Assembly (NCBI RefSeq): GCF_022682495.2 | Contig: NC_071399.1 | Coordinates: 53,498,873 to 53,562,872, forward strand | DNA length: 64,000 nucleotides | Direction of reading: 5' to 3' | DNA from: Desmodus rotundus | Lineage: Eukaryota; Chordata; Mammalia; Chiroptera; Phyllostomidae | Shown: positions 1-28,150 of the stretch, piece after piece | Numbering within the stretch: the first letter of the stretch is position 1 | Layout of the letters: each line of letters opens with the position of its first letter | Position numbers and translations under genes: made by a program | Notes under the pieces: generated by a model | What the model saw: only the letters and a program-made list of their open reading frames with translations | Database searches by the model: none | What the model was told of the DNA's origin: nothing

Positions 1-1213
1 AAAGATACAACTAAGTGAGGAAGAGATAGCCAACCTATCGGATGCACAGTTCAAAACACTGGTTTTCAAGATGCTCACAGAATTGGTTGAATTTGTTCGA
101 AAACCAGATGAAAAAATGAAGCCTATGCTAAGAGAAACAAAGGAAAATGTACAGGGAACCAATAGTGATGGGAAGGAAACTGGGACTCAAATCAACGGTG
201 TGGACCAGAAGGAAGAAAGAAACATCCAACCAGAAAAGAATGAAGAAACAAGAATTCGGAAAAATGAGGAGAGGCTTAGGAACCTCCAGGACACCTTGAA
301 ATGTTCCAACATCCGAACTATAGGGGTGCCAGAAGGAGAAGAGGAAGAACAAAAAATTGAAAAGTTATTTGAACAAATAATGAAAGAGAACTTCCCTAAT
401 CTGGCAAAGGAAATAGACTTCCAGGAAGTCCAGGAAGCTCAGACAGTCCCAAAGAAGCTGGACCCAAGGAGGAACACACCAAGGCACATCATCATTACAT
501 TACCTAAGATTAAACAGGAGAGAATCTTAGAAGCAGCAATAGAAAAGGACACAGTTACGTACAAAGGTCTTCCCATAAGACTGTCAGCTGATTTCTTCAA
601 AGAGACCTTACAGGCAAGAAGGGACTGGCAAGAAGTATTCTAAGTCATGAAAGGCAAGGACCTACATCCAAGATTACTGTATCCAGCAAAGCTATCATTT
701 AGAATGGAAGGGAAGATAAAGTGCTTCTCAGATAAGGTCAAGTTCAAGAAGTTCATCATCACCAAGCCCTTATTATATGAAATGTTAAAGGGAGTTACCT
801 AAGAAAAAGAACATAAAAAATATGAACAGTAAAAATGAGAGCAAACTCACAGTTAGTAACGACCACACCTAAAACAAAAACAAGAGCAAACTAGGCAAAC
901 AACTAGAACAGGAACAGAACCATAGAGATGGAGAACACATGGAGGGTTGTCAATAGGGGAGGGGGAGAGGGGGGGAAAGGTACAGAGAATAAGTAGCATA
1001 GATGATAGGTGGAAAATAGACAGGGGGAGGGTAAGAATAGTGTAAGAAATGTAGAAGCCAAAGAACTTATAAGTATGACCCATGGACATGAACTATAGGG
1101 AGGGAATGTGGGAGGGAGGGGGTGGGCAGGATGGAGTTGAGTGAGGGGGGTGGGAAATGGGACAACTGTAATAGCATAATCAATAAATATATTTAAAAAA
1201 AAAGAAAAAAAAT
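1..1213 (+). mobile_element. ORF1-only (HAL1-like) LINE-1 derivative, copy A, 5' end outside window
   Basis: Sits in NAA16 intron 6, antisense to the gene. The ORF1 reading frame enters from the left edge; a methionine-initiated segment runs 71-643 and ends at a TAA (641-643) where related copies have CAA. The C-terminal domain segment 516-653 is retained. After ORF1 (to about 801) come a G-rich polypurine stretch, the end block GGGACAACTGTAATAGCATAA and a poly-A tail. No ORF2 is present. Confidence 0.85.
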
Positions 1214-1224
1214 AAAAAAGTAAG

Positions 1225-1715
1225 GGCTCATGAAAAGACATGAAGAAAACTTAAATGCATATTACTATGTGAAAGAAGTTAATCTCAAAAGGCTACATGT
1301 TGCACAATTTCAAATACATGACATTCTGAAAAAGGCACAATGATGCAGACAGTAAAAGGCAGTGGTTGCCAGGGTCGGGGGCAGGGCAAAACAAATAGGC
1401 AGAGCACAGAGGATTTTTAGGGCAGTGAAAACTAATACTCAGTGTGATGCTCTAATGGTGGGTGCATGTCATTATACATTTGTCAAAACCGAGGAGGTGT
1501 ACAACATCAAGAGCTAACAGCAATGTAAACTATAGACTTCAGGTGGTAAAGATGTGTTCAGTGACTGCAATAAATGTACCACTCTGGTGGGAGATGTTGA
1601 TAGTGGAGGACGTGATGTTAGAGTAGGAACATACAGTATATGAGAAATTTCTGAACCTTCAATTTGATTTTGCTGTAAAATTAAATCTACTCTAAAAAAG
1701 TCTATTATAATTTTT
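1225..1715 (+). mobile_element. Old L1 (L1M) 3' untranslated fragment
   Basis: Contains the 3' UTR signature CAGTGGTTGCCAGGG with flanking text typical of mammalian L1M 3' ends, ending in an A/T-rich tail. Diverged, no coding potential. Confidence 0.6.
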
Positions 1716-1734
1716 TTTTTTTTAAAGTAAGGGC

Positions 1735-1890
1735 TCTGAAGTCAGAAAGATGGGCAAGTCCTTAATATCTCTGAGCCTCAGTTTCCTCAGCTATTAAATG
1801 GAGATAGTAAATAATACCCACATTAGAAGTGCTAAACTTTTAAAGAAAACAATTTAAGCAATTACCATACTCCGAAACACAGGAAGAATA
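1735..1890 (+). mobile_element. MIR SINE fragment
   Basis: CTGAGCCTCAGTTTCCTCAG followed by an AATGGAGATAGTAA-type stretch is the conserved MIR core. Confidence 0.65.
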
Positions 1891-2264
1891 AATGTTAGCT
1901 ATTATTTTTATTAAGCTTTAGAAGTCCTGCAACTATACTAAATTTAGTTTTAAACTAATTATTTCAGTTGGACATTCTATAGTAAGAGTATTGCTTATGG
2001 AATGGGTAATTGAGGAACAAAGCTTTGTTAAGAAGCATAGCCCTTTGAACATATTTAACAAACTATTAGAATCCTGCTTTCATAATTAGCCCATAATGAA
2101 TCTTGCTTTCTTGATGACCCCAGTCATTTACTAGTCTCATTATATTTTACTACACAGAGATATACGAGTATATACGGATGGATGGACGGACAGACAGAGA
2201 GACAAACAGAAAGACTGACTAGCTCTAAAAGCAGTAAAACATTTTGCTTAAGAAAATGAAATCT

Positions 2265-2476
2265 GGCCCTGGCTGGTGTGGCACAGTAGATTGGAGTGCC
2301 AGCCTCGAATCAAGGGGTCACTGGTTCAATTCCTAGTCAGGACACATGCCTGGGTTCTGGGCCAGGTCCCCAGTAGAGGCAACCACACACTGACATTTCT
2401 CTCCCTCTCTTTCTCCCTCCCTTCCCCTCTAGAAATAAATAAGTAAAGTCTTTTTTAAAAAAAATAAGAAAGAAAA
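2265..2476 (+). mobile_element. Bat tRNA-derived SINE (Ves-like)
   Basis: CCCTGGCTGGTGTGGC head with a GGTTCAATTCC B-box-like segment, CT-rich middle and AAATAAATAAG tail. In NAA16 intron 6. Confidence 0.85.
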
Positions 2477-2489
2477 AAAAAAGATAATG

Positions 2490-2710
2490 GAGTCTAGAGT
2501 CAACATTCCTGGCCTCAAACCAGCACTACCCAGCTTACTTAGCTGGGTGACTATGGACAAGTCACTTAACCTTTCTGTTCCTCAATCCCCCAACTCTAAA
2601 GTGAATAAAACAACAACATCATAAGTTTGTTATGAAGATTAAATTAATAGTGGCTTAATAAGAGTTTAAAATGGTGCCTGATACATAGTAAGTCTTATTT
2701 AAGTGTCAGG
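2490..2710 (+). mobile_element. MIR SINE fragment
   Basis: GTGACTATGGACAAGTCACTTAACC-type core (quoted in part) and a weak CATAGTAAG 3' end. Lies 70 bases from NAA16 exon 6, on its intron 6 side. Confidence 0.6.
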
Positions 2711-2780
2711 ACAGAATAAAGTACATGGTTTTGGTTTTCTTCAACTGAGACCATGAAAAAGAAAAAGCACGTCAACTAAC

Positions 2781-19767
<16,987 letters not shown>

Positions 19768-20109
19768 TGCGGCGAGGGGGAGAGGCTGGGTGACTGGGCG
19801 CTCCGTTCCGCGGGGGTGGGCACCGAGACGAACCGCTGCCAAGAGTCGGGTGCGTGCGATGGGTCAGTTCATTGGCCTAGAGTTTGGGGTGGGCAGATTC
19901 GGCAGTACTTTTGCGCAGCGCTGGGAATGGAAAAAGGGACGCAGTTTGAGCAAGACACCCTCAGTTCCTGCCTTGCTTTGGGGTAAGCAGCGGCTGCTCC
20001 AGCGCACTGCAAGATGGCAGCCAGGGTCCGCCCCCCCCCCCCCAGCGGGGCGAAGTGCGCTTGCGCGCAGCGCCCAGCGGCAAGGGCCTGCGGGGAGCTG
20101 GTGAGGTAG

Positions 20110-20743
20110 GGAGGACACTGTTGGGGGCAAGGAGTTGTGAGATGGTCGCTCTTGTCTTCAGAACCTTGACGCCCAGAGGGATTCATGCACCTAGCCCCTC
20201 ATAAGTCGCCTGCATTGCGCGCTCATTGTTAGTGTTGTAGCCCACTAGTTAGTGCCGTAGACTTGGGATTTCTCTCCACTCGAACTTAAAACAGTGCTCG
20301 AACTCAAAGTAAATGCTTGACGTAGGATGAAGTTGTGGAGACCAACGATGTATTCACTACGTATGTGAGGTCGTTGGGCAGACTTTGACATGAGCGGATG
20401 TAAAACAACGTTTGAAATGTCTCAGTAAAAGAGTATTCCCAGCAGTTTAGCGCACCTAATACTGTCAGTAAGAATTATGGCCACTGCAAGTCTACCTACC
20501 CTGTCTCCTCAATGGTTCCCCTTTACACAATACATATAATAAGGAAACAAGATTCAAACCCAGAATCTTCCAACCCTGGGACACTTTCTTTCATACAAAG
20601 AAGGTAGAATATACCAAAACAAAAACAAAGCAGAAAAAGGTAAAATAGTGACATAACATATGTGAGTCTAGAAAGATATGGGTATGCATAGTTGACAATA
20701 ATAGCCAAAATACAATCTAGGTTTAATATTAAGGAATATGTAG
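20110..20743. other. Intergenic DNA upstream of NAA16
   Basis: Tail of the CpG island, then unclassified sequence with no gene or repeat recognised. Confidence 0.4.
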
Positions 20744-20960
20744 CTTTGACCAGTGTGGCTCAGTTGGTTAGGCATTGTCCTGCAAAGCAACAGGTTGCTG
20801 GTGCCATTCCGGCCAGGGTACATGCCTGGGTTGCAGGTACCATGCCTGGTTGGGAGTGCGTGAGAGGCAACAGATTGATGTTTCTCTCTCACGTGACTGT
20901 TTCTCTCCCTCTCTTTACTCCTTCCTCCCCCTCTCTGTAAAAATAAATACTTTTAAAAAG
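20744..20960 (+). mobile_element. tRNA-derived SINE (Ves-like)
   Basis: TTTGACCAGTGTGGCTCAGT head, CATTCCGGCCAGGGTACATG body, CT-rich middle and AAATAAATAC tail. Confidence 0.85.
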
Positions 20961-21234
20961 GAATGTGTAAATATTAGGTACACAAACTTATTTATACATG
21001 TTCTGGATATTGTACATGGTTGTGAGACTACAGCATAGTTGATGGATAAGTGGTCTGTAGTTAGAGCTAGGTTGCAGCTTATTTAATTTGTTTTTCTTCT
21101 CTAGCCTTGTTTGAGATGGTAGAGGTGAGAGTTCTGGGAACCCATCTCTATCAGTGTACTAGCTGTAATTCTTGTGAGAGACTGGGTTCGGCTCCAGTGA
21201 GGTTACTTTGAAGACTCTTTGAGTGCCTTTGCCC

Positions 21235-21361
21235 ATTTCATGATGGCAGATTTACAAGTGCTCCTGCCCACACTACGCTGAGTGTTAAGCACTTTTTGAC
21301 CAAAAATAGGCATGACCTCCATGCTCCACCCTCCCTATTCACCTGATCTCTGCCCAAGAGA

Positions 21362-21394
<33 letters not shown>

Positions 21395-21645
21395 CACCAA
21401 TGAAAAAAGTCCTCAAAGGGAAACAGTCTGCCAATGTGGTAGAGGTGAAACAAAAAAGTGGTAGAAGCACTAAAAGGCATCAAAATCGACGAGTTCAAAA
21501 TCTGTTTTGAGCAATGGAAAAAACGTCTTCATAAGTGTATTGCATCAAATGGAGAGTACTTTTAAGGTAACTAAAGTTTAAACGTGTAAGGATAAATACA
21601 CAATTTTTTATAAACAAATTCTGGGGGTTTTTGAGGTCACGTACA
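21235..21645 (+). mobile_element. Mariner transposase C-terminal remnant
   Basis: Broken reading frames encode APAHTTLSVKHFLTKN, then in another frame HPPYSPDLCP (third catalytic Asp region of DD34D mariner transposases), then ALKGIKIDEFKICFEQWKKR and LHKCIASNGEYF. A (GT)n run interrupts the coding remnant at 21364-21393. The 5' part is not recognisable; inactive. Confidence 0.75.
21364..21393 (+). repeat. (GT)n microsatellite
   Basis: About 15 GT units immediately after the mariner PPYSPDL-coding remnant. Confidence 0.95.
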
Positions 21646-22380
21646 CACACACACAGTATAGATTACATTGTATTCCTCAATTTAGACCACTTTGGATCTA
21701 AGTTGGAAAACACTTTATAAAGAAAAAAAATTAAACTTTGATATTCATAGTGGTTATTTGAAAACTACTTATGAAGAACATTTGAAGGAGAAAAAGATCG
21801 AAAATAAAATTATTGAAATAAAGGCTTGAAAATGTACAATTTAAAACCAAAGTAAGTTATTAAAAAAAATATTTAGGGTGATATTGGAAAAGAAATTTAG
21901 GATGATGGAAGAGCTGAAATTACCAAGAAGTTGTAAGAGACACTACTAAATGATCTTATTAACAAACCAGACTTCAAGCAAGACTAATACTAGTTTAGAG
22001 GGAGTTCCCAAGATTATTCTTTGAACTCTTTTTTTTTTTTTAAAGTAAAAGGAAGGTAGTAGGTTGTTGACCTTTTAAGGCCTATTAAACATCTTGACAG
22101 AAAATTGTTTCAATAATGCCAGCAGGTGGCGCATTTCGTATCTTTTTTTCAAGCTAAGAAAAAAATTTGAGAACAAGTTTAAAAGAAATGCTGCCTTTTT
22201 ATCCTTTGTATTCTACTTGTCTCAGGAAAAATAATAATAATATCAAGAAAATAATCTTTGTTTTGCTACTTCCTTTCCACCTTAGTGTTACCTTGAATTT
22301 TGTATTAAATTGCTAAATAATTCCCGATTTCATTTTTTTTCTATAGTAAAATAATCCTGATGAAAATCCCAAACTATTGC
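21646..22380. other. Intergenic DNA, unclassified
   Basis: AT-rich, with one poly-T tract near 22029. No gene or nameable repeat seen. Confidence 0.4.
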
Positions 22381-22384
22381 TAAT

Positions 22385-22915
22385 CTTCACACTGTGGGAT
22401 TCTAACCAAATGCAAATCCAGCAACCTGCCTCTATGAAACTCAATGCTCAAGAGGCAGGTGCTGATGTAAAAGAAAGTGGTTTATTTGCAGATTCTGGCC
22501 ATCTGGAAGATGGGGGACTCATGTCACAAAGCCCAACTCCACTTCTCAGTGGAGGCAGAGGTATTTATAAGGAGGGAGAGGGCAACAGAACACAGAGATC
22601 AGGGGAGGGAGGGTGTGTTGCAAAGTTTTCTACATGTAGGCAAGCACAGTCCATTCCAATAAGGCAAGTGATTGTCCAATGTGCATCATCCTGGTTTAGT
22701 CATCCTGGCTCCACGGGTGAAAGTCAGCAAATCTCCCAGAGCTGGAATGCCTGAAGGTCTTTTGAAATTAGTTCCTAGGATTCTTAGACAAACATGTTGT
22801 TCATCTATAAGCTACATATTAGAGTCAGCACTTACAGAAACAATGTCAAAAGAATAGTTGGCTGGGTTACAATTTCCTACTGTTAAAATTTTCCATTGTT
22901 GCAGGACGCCTCAAG
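22385..22915 (-). mobile_element. Endogenous retrovirus LTR (class I-like), antisense
   Basis: On the minus strand AATAAACCACTTTCTTTTAC is followed by CAGCACCTGCCTCTTGAG, the R/U5 pattern of class I LTRs. Boundaries approximate. Confidence 0.5.
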
Positions 22916-23533
22916 ATGTGGTCAAGAGCCTAAACTCCAGGGAACCACAAAGCCAAGTGCATCTTCACAATGTCCTATGAACTATGTCCCCAGAGTGCTA
23001 TGGCTTGTATGCAGGATTTTATGTTGCTTTCAGTGCCTCTGAAAATTTCCCAAAGGTTTCAACTTAGCCTGGAATGGTCTTTATACCCACTCTTGTCTGG
23101 CTCCCCCCAAAAAAGTGCCTGGAGCTGAGGAAGTCCTGATGCTCTGCTTCTCTTAGGGAAAGCCTTGTGGACAAAAAAAGGGGTTTACTGGGAAGTAACC
23201 TCTCAAGGTTATATGATCATAAAGTCCTAACTGGGCAGGTAGTCACACCACAGGCATATAACTTCTTTAAGTAAGAGGTTTATTTTTACCTATAGTAAGC
23301 CCTGTCCATTGTTTCTGTGCACCTAGGTTAACACACCTTTGAAATATCTCCTCAGGACAACACATAATCTTGTTAACTAACCTGCGATCTAGTCCCCATC
23401 TTCATGCACTTCCCTCCTTAATGTCAAATGCATAAAAGAAACTGCAAAACTATTCTTGGGAGCATTTGAGATCTCACTCCCCAGCATATGTCATCAGTTT
23501 GGCTCAAATAAACTTTATAAAAATTCTTTACAG
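22916..23533 (+). mobile_element. Probable LTR-derived sequence, sense
   Basis: Ends with CTCAAATAAACTTTATAAAA and a TTCTTTACAGCAGC U5-like terminus. Upstream part not classified. Confidence 0.4.
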
Positions 23534-23888
23534 CAGCTATTTTTTTTTTAATTTTGAGAGGACATTTATTAAAGCTGGGGACAGTGAAACAAGGAAGGGC
23601 TTAGGATAGAAGAAGCCTAGGAGAGAACCTAGGCAGAGTTGCTTTTCGGCTCTCTGGAGATGTCATAGGGGAAAAAAAATGATCATAGGCAGGGCTGCTT
23701 TGGCTCACTGGTAAGTCAAAAGAAAAGTGGGCCTTGGAGACAGGTTCCAGGGCTTAGCCTGATACGAGCTACTGCTACCCATTGCTCCCCTGGTTCCAAG
23801 TCTTGTGGGGACTCTTAAAGTTTAGGAAATGCTCGCCTTTGAGGGAAGAAAGTCACTGGCGTGCTCCCTGGAGGGAGAGCACGCTACA
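23534..23888 (-). mobile_element. Probable LTR fragment, antisense
   Basis: The minus strand ends CTTTAATAAATGTCCTCTCA-AAATT, a poly-A-signal/U5-like end. No coding sequence. Confidence 0.35.
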
Positions 23889-23889
23889 A

Positions 23890-24103
23890 CAGTGATTTTC
23901 AAATGGTGCGCCATAAACATTTTTTAAATAAGCAGCACCTGACTATTTCATCAGGGACACAGACTTCTTTTCCCTTAGATTGTCAAATATGAAAATGACA
24001 ACAGCCAACACATTAGTGTGAATGATAATTTTTTTGGTGTATGCAGAATTTTAGTAATTAGTTTATCTGTGCCATGACATAAGGTTGAAAATTGCTGCTG
24101 TAC
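23890..24103. mobile_element. Non-autonomous hAT-like element
   Basis: Ends CAGTGATTTTCAA and TTGAAAATTGCTGCTG are imperfect inverted repeats of the CAG.G type seen in hAT elements. The interior resembles the copies near 8.6 and 53.0 kb. Confidence 0.45.
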
Positions 24104-24655
24104 AGCCCTAAGTGGACACTTTATTGATGAGAAATCCCGCAGAAGGATACAAATCAACCTTCTGTTATTACTACAGACATGAATGTCCTTGAAATCTTTA
24201 AAATGATCTGGAGGTCTCTGAGAGTAAAAATTTGTTAAAATACCTATTCTGTACCCCTTTGGGTTTGGGGCTGAGTTTGCTTTAAATAGATCTGAAATAC
24301 AGCCCCACCTATTGTTGTTTTAGATTGCTTCCCTTTGGAGGAGGGCGACAGAGGTCATTTAGTTTCTCAAAAGGATACCAAATTGTCAGTGCCCATCAAA
24401 AATTCATTCAACAGCAAAAAAAAAAAAAAACCTATAGTCAACTTTACTGTGAGAAGTATTTCAGACATTGTAGCTCTTGTTTGTAACTTAATCAAATGAT
24501 ATTTTTATTAAATCAAAATTTAAATTATTCAAATTTTTATTCTGCAATATGAAAGACTCTTTAGAAGGTTTTTGGTTTTTTTTTTTTTTAGTTTAACAAA
24601 AAAGTCCCAAATCAATACATGGCTTTTATTGCATCTTTAAAATATCACAAATAGT

Positions 24656-24890
24656 CCTGGCCAGTGTGGCTCTCTAGATTGGGCAATGTCCTGCACACTG
24701 AAAGGTCAAGAGTTCAATTCCTGGTGCGGGCACATGTGTAGGTTGCATGCTAAGTCCCTGGTGGGAGCATGTGTGAAAGGCAACAAATCAATGTTTCTCT
24801 CTCACGTCAATGTTTCTTTCCCTTCTTTCTCCCTCCCCTCCCCTCAAAAATCAATAAGCATGTCCTTGGGTGAGGATAAAAAAAAAAAGA
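24656..24890 (+). mobile_element. tRNA-derived SINE inserted in the RPL9 pseudogene 3' UTR
   Basis: AGTCCTGGCCAGTGTGGC head, AGTTCAATTCCTGG body, CATGTCCTTGGGTGAGGATA end with poly-A. Confidence 0.85.
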
Positions 24891-24994
24891 TATATATGAG
24901 GAATCAGTCGGCATCTTAATGTTTCTGTAGCTGGACAACTTAGATTTTACTTATCAGCCTGCTGTACTCTTTCTTTTTCAGAAACATAGATAAC

Positions 24995-25570
24995 TGTGGG
25001 GAACTGTTCCACGCGTGGAAAATATGGCTCAGCCCCCACTCGGAAAAGCCAGTGGGGAGTGAGGTTGGCAGGCAGGACCCACGTCCATGGATAGGTTCTC
25101 CAGTGGGAAATCAGGCCTGCGTTGTACCTTGACTGCTATGAGACTTGCTCTTGCTAAAATTCCCTCATCCTGAGGCAGCAAATGTTTACTGAGTATCTTT
25201 AACTTCCTGAAGTCTGTGCTAAACCACCCAAGTATGGAGTGTGAGCAGTTTCCCCCTTGAGCTGTAACATCCTTCTCTTTGAAGTAATTAGCAGCATTCT
25301 GTCCTTTGTTGTCCTTAAAAGGTAATCACTTGTGGGAAATCTGTGCATAGTAAATAAGGACCATCCTCGATACAATGTGCCCAGAAAAGCAATAAAAGCC
25401 TGTCCAGGCAGGGGTCAGCTCTCTCTCTTGGGCTCTCTTCTAGCCCTCTCGCCCTCTCTCACTTAGAGAGTGGCCATGCCATCCCTTTTTCTCCACAGGA
25501 TTTCTGTAGTCCGTGTATATGTGTATACTGCCGCCACAACACCGGATCCTGCAGGCCGGGATCCGAGTCA
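24995..25570 (+). mobile_element. Solo LTR (ERV) inserted in the RPL9 pseudogene
   Basis: Begins TGTGGGGAACTGTTCC and ends GGGATCCGAGTCA (TG...CA ends), 576 bases. AATAAAAGCCTG lies near 25390, followed by a CT-rich R/U5-like part. GATAAC on the left and GATATAAC on the right are both RPL9-derived and look like a target duplication with a 2-base change. No gag/pol/env sequence; one LTR remains after recombination. Confidence 0.75.
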
Positions 25571-26119
25571 GATATAACATCCCCAAATTTTCTGCTATCA
25601 TATTTTTAACTGCTGTGGCTTGTTGAATCAAAGCAGCTCAATTTGATACAAGAATCAGCTGATCTTTCTGGGCTTGAGATACCAAACAAGCAATGCCTGT
25701 CCTCATCCAAACCCCACAGATGTATTTTTTCACTCAGGAAATTTCTGATTTCAACAAGGGAACCATTCTCCTGAAGAACATTGATGGGGAAATGAGCGTT
25801 CACAGACCTCATCTTGTAACGGAAGCCCAGCGTAACACCCTTGATCATGTTCTGTGCATTACTGCAGATAGTTTGAATAGTGACAAGTTCCTTTCTATTT
25901 CCCCACCATTTGTCATCCCAGAGCTTCTTCTTTTTCTTTCCCAGGAGACTGAGTTCTACATTGATGTGAGTGAAGTCCTGCAGGGTGCCTCTGGGGCCCT
26001 TCACAATAACTGTGCATCCCTCCAGAGTGATGTCAACATTTTCTGGAATGTTGACAGTCTAATTGCTGAGGGTGGTCTTCATCCTTGCAGTAGATGAGGC
26101 AAAAAGAGCTAGAAGTTAT

Positions 26120-26545
26120 TTGACTTCATAAAATGATTCAATAAGAATAACTTTCATAAGTCTTTTTCAGTCAAACATTAAAGAATAAATTTTCTTTTAT
26201 AGCTTTCTTGTTCATAATACTACTCATTACAAAACTTCAGGAAATCCAGAATACTATAAGGAAAAAAATATTACCTATCATTCGACCAGACTTTTAAATA
26301 TATATGCATTACATATGGCTTTTAAAATGGAATAGTTTGTTGAGTTTTTTAACATCCTCTTTCACTTAATGTGTTGTGGCTATCTTTGCATATTAATAAA
26401 TATATCACTTTAGTTTCTTTCTTAAAAACATGGAGGAGGAAGAAGTATTTATAGTACCAAACATAAATGTCTTAAGGGATTTTTTAAAATTGAGGAATAA
26501 CATAAAGTTCATAAAGTTTCATTATCTCAATAAATTTTTATATAT
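26120..26545. other. Intergenic AT-rich DNA, possibly ancient repeat
   Basis: Nothing confidently named. A TTAACATCCTCTTTCACTTA-like phrase suggests an old interspersed repeat. Confidence 0.3.
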
Positions 26546-27203
26546 GTGTTTTAGTTTGCTTGGGTTGCCTTAACAAAATATCATATATTGGGTAGCTCAA
26601 ACAACAGAAATTTCTCAGTTTGTGAGGCTAGAAAATCTAAGATCAAGGTGCTGGCAATGTATGTTTCTTTTTTTTTTTTTAAAGATTTTATTTATTTATT
26701 TTCAGAAAGGAGAAAGGAAGGACAAAGAGAGGGAGAGAAACATGGATGTGTGACAGAAACATCAATAGGTTGCCTCTTGCACGCCCCCAAATTGGGACCT
26801 GGTCCACAGCCCAGGCATGTGCCCTGACAGGAAATTAAACCAGTGACTTTTTGGTTCACAGCAGCACTCAATCCACTGAGCTACACCAGCCAGGGCTGGC
26901 AAGGTATGTTTCATTCTGAAGTGTCTTCTCTTGGTCTGTAGTTAGTTGCCATCTTGCTGTGTTTACATGACCTCTTTGTGCTTGGCAGGGGTAGCGGGGG
27001 GAGGACAGAGACCGACCAAAAAAGCCCTTTGGTGTCTCTTCTTATAAGGGCGTTAATCCTATTAGATCAGGGGTCCACCTTTATGACCTTGTTTAACCTT
27101 AATCACTTCCTTAAAAGCCCTATATCCAGTACAGTCACATTGAAGTTAGCTTCAATATATTGAATTTGGCGGTGGGGGCGGGTCACAATTCAGTCCATAG
27201 CAG
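26546..27203 (-). mobile_element. MaLR (MLT1-type) LTR interrupted by a SINE
   Basis: The plus strand reads antisense MLT1: TTTTAGTTTGCTTGGGTTGC, AACAACAGAAATTTCTCAGT, CTTCTTATAAGGGCG and a final CACAATTCAGTCCATAGCA. The SINE at 26682-26897 lies inside. Confidence 0.75.
26682..26897 (-). mobile_element. Bat tRNA-derived SINE (Ves-like)
   Basis: AAAGATTTTATTTATTTATT start, CTACACCAGCCAGGGCTGG end. Flanked by GGTGCTGGCAATGTATGTTTC and GCTGGCAAGGTATGTTTC-like copies, a likely target duplication. Confidence 0.88.
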
Positions 27204-27479
27204 TAAGAGAATAAAGCTTTATATATAATAATTTGTATATCTACACACATCAGAATAAACAAATAAAGGATTTTGTTGTGTAATTTAGGAGAATGACTTG
27301 TATGGTCTTTTGGCATTTGTTTCCTATTGGAACATGAGTGCTGTGAGGACAAAGATTTTTGTCTTTTCTACTCATTGCTAAATTCTCATGTCTAGAACAG
27401 TGAGGAGCACATAACTGGTGTTCAATATTTACTGAATGAGTATTTTCTTTCTTTTTGTAAAAAAGGTTTTATTTAACCA

Positions 27480-27691
27480 CCCTGGCTGGTATGACTCAAT
27501 GGATTGAGTGCTGGCCTGCGAACCAAAGGGTTACAGGTTCAATTCCCAGTCAGAGTACATGCCTGGGTTTCCAGCGAGGTCCCCAGTAGGGGGCATGTGA
27601 GAGGCAACCACACATTGATGTTTCCCTCCCTCTCTTTCTCCCTCCCTTCCCCTCTGTAAAAATAAATAAATAAAATCTTGAAAAATAAAAA
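27480..27691 (+). mobile_element. Bat tRNA-derived SINE (Ves-like), left arm of an inverted pair
   Basis: CCTGGCTGGTATGACTCAAT head, AGGTTCAATTCCCAGTCAG body, AAATAAATAAATAAAATC tail. Confidence 0.88.
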
Positions 27692-27698
27692 AATTATT

Positions 27699-27884
27699 TA
27701 AAAAGATTTTATTTATTTATTTTTAGAGGGGAAGGGAGGGACAGAAACATAGATCAGTTGCTTCTCGTGTGCCTCCCCATTGGGGATGCAACTGCAACCC
27801 AGGCATGTGCCCTGACTAGGAATCAAACCCGACCCTTTGGTTCCCAGGCTGGCACTCAATCCACTGAACTATACCAACCAAGGC
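27699..27884 (-). mobile_element. Bat tRNA-derived SINE (Ves-like), right arm of an inverted pair
   Basis: AAAGATTTTATTTATTTATT start and CTATACCAACCAAGGC end. Its tail abuts the tail of the previous SINE. Confidence 0.87.
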
Positions 27885-27984
27885 TCTTTCTTTTCTTTTC
27901 TTTTTTCTTTTTTTTGATAAGGGACTTAGGAGTCACAGATCATTAAGACAAATTGATTGCCTTGATGGAATGTCTGCTTTATCA

Positions 27985-28150
27985 CTTACTACTAGTTCTT
28001 TTACCTTGGAAAAGTTATTACTAAAGGTCTCTGTGCCTTAGTTTTCACTTATGAAAAATGGGTATTCTAAGGTTGTTGTAAGGATCAAATAAATTAATAG
28101 GTTTAAATTATGTAGAATAGTATGTAACATGTAGATAGAAGTAGATAATT
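27985..28150 (+). mobile_element. MIR SINE fragment
   Basis: TCTCTGTGCCTTAGTTTTCA core, AAAAATGGGTATTCTAAGG and TTGTTGTAAGGATCAAAT. Confidence 0.6.

Larger units (their letters stand above)
24576..26105 (-). pseudogene. RPL9 processed pseudogene, split by a SINE and a solo LTR
   Basis: Minus-strand ATG at 26082 begins an RPL9-like frame (MKTTLSN then a stop, later [50 protein letters not shown]). The 3' coding end is found twice over, cut by the LTR. Codons ending in a GATGTTATATC block lie right of it, and TATGTTTCTGAAAAAG with CAGCAGGCTGATAAGTAA left of it. The 3' UTR is cut again by a SINE (24656-24890) and resumes to an AATAAA and A tail at 24576. No introns. A diverged target duplication (TAGAAGTTATTTG at 26110, TAGAAGGTTTTTGG at 24562) brackets it. 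Multiple stops and frameshifts; not functional. Confidence 0.9.

Noticed and set aside
2160..2220. GGATGGACGGACAGACAGAG run as a possible regulatory repeat
   Set aside because: Imperfect, short simple-sequence DNA; no feature beyond low complexity.
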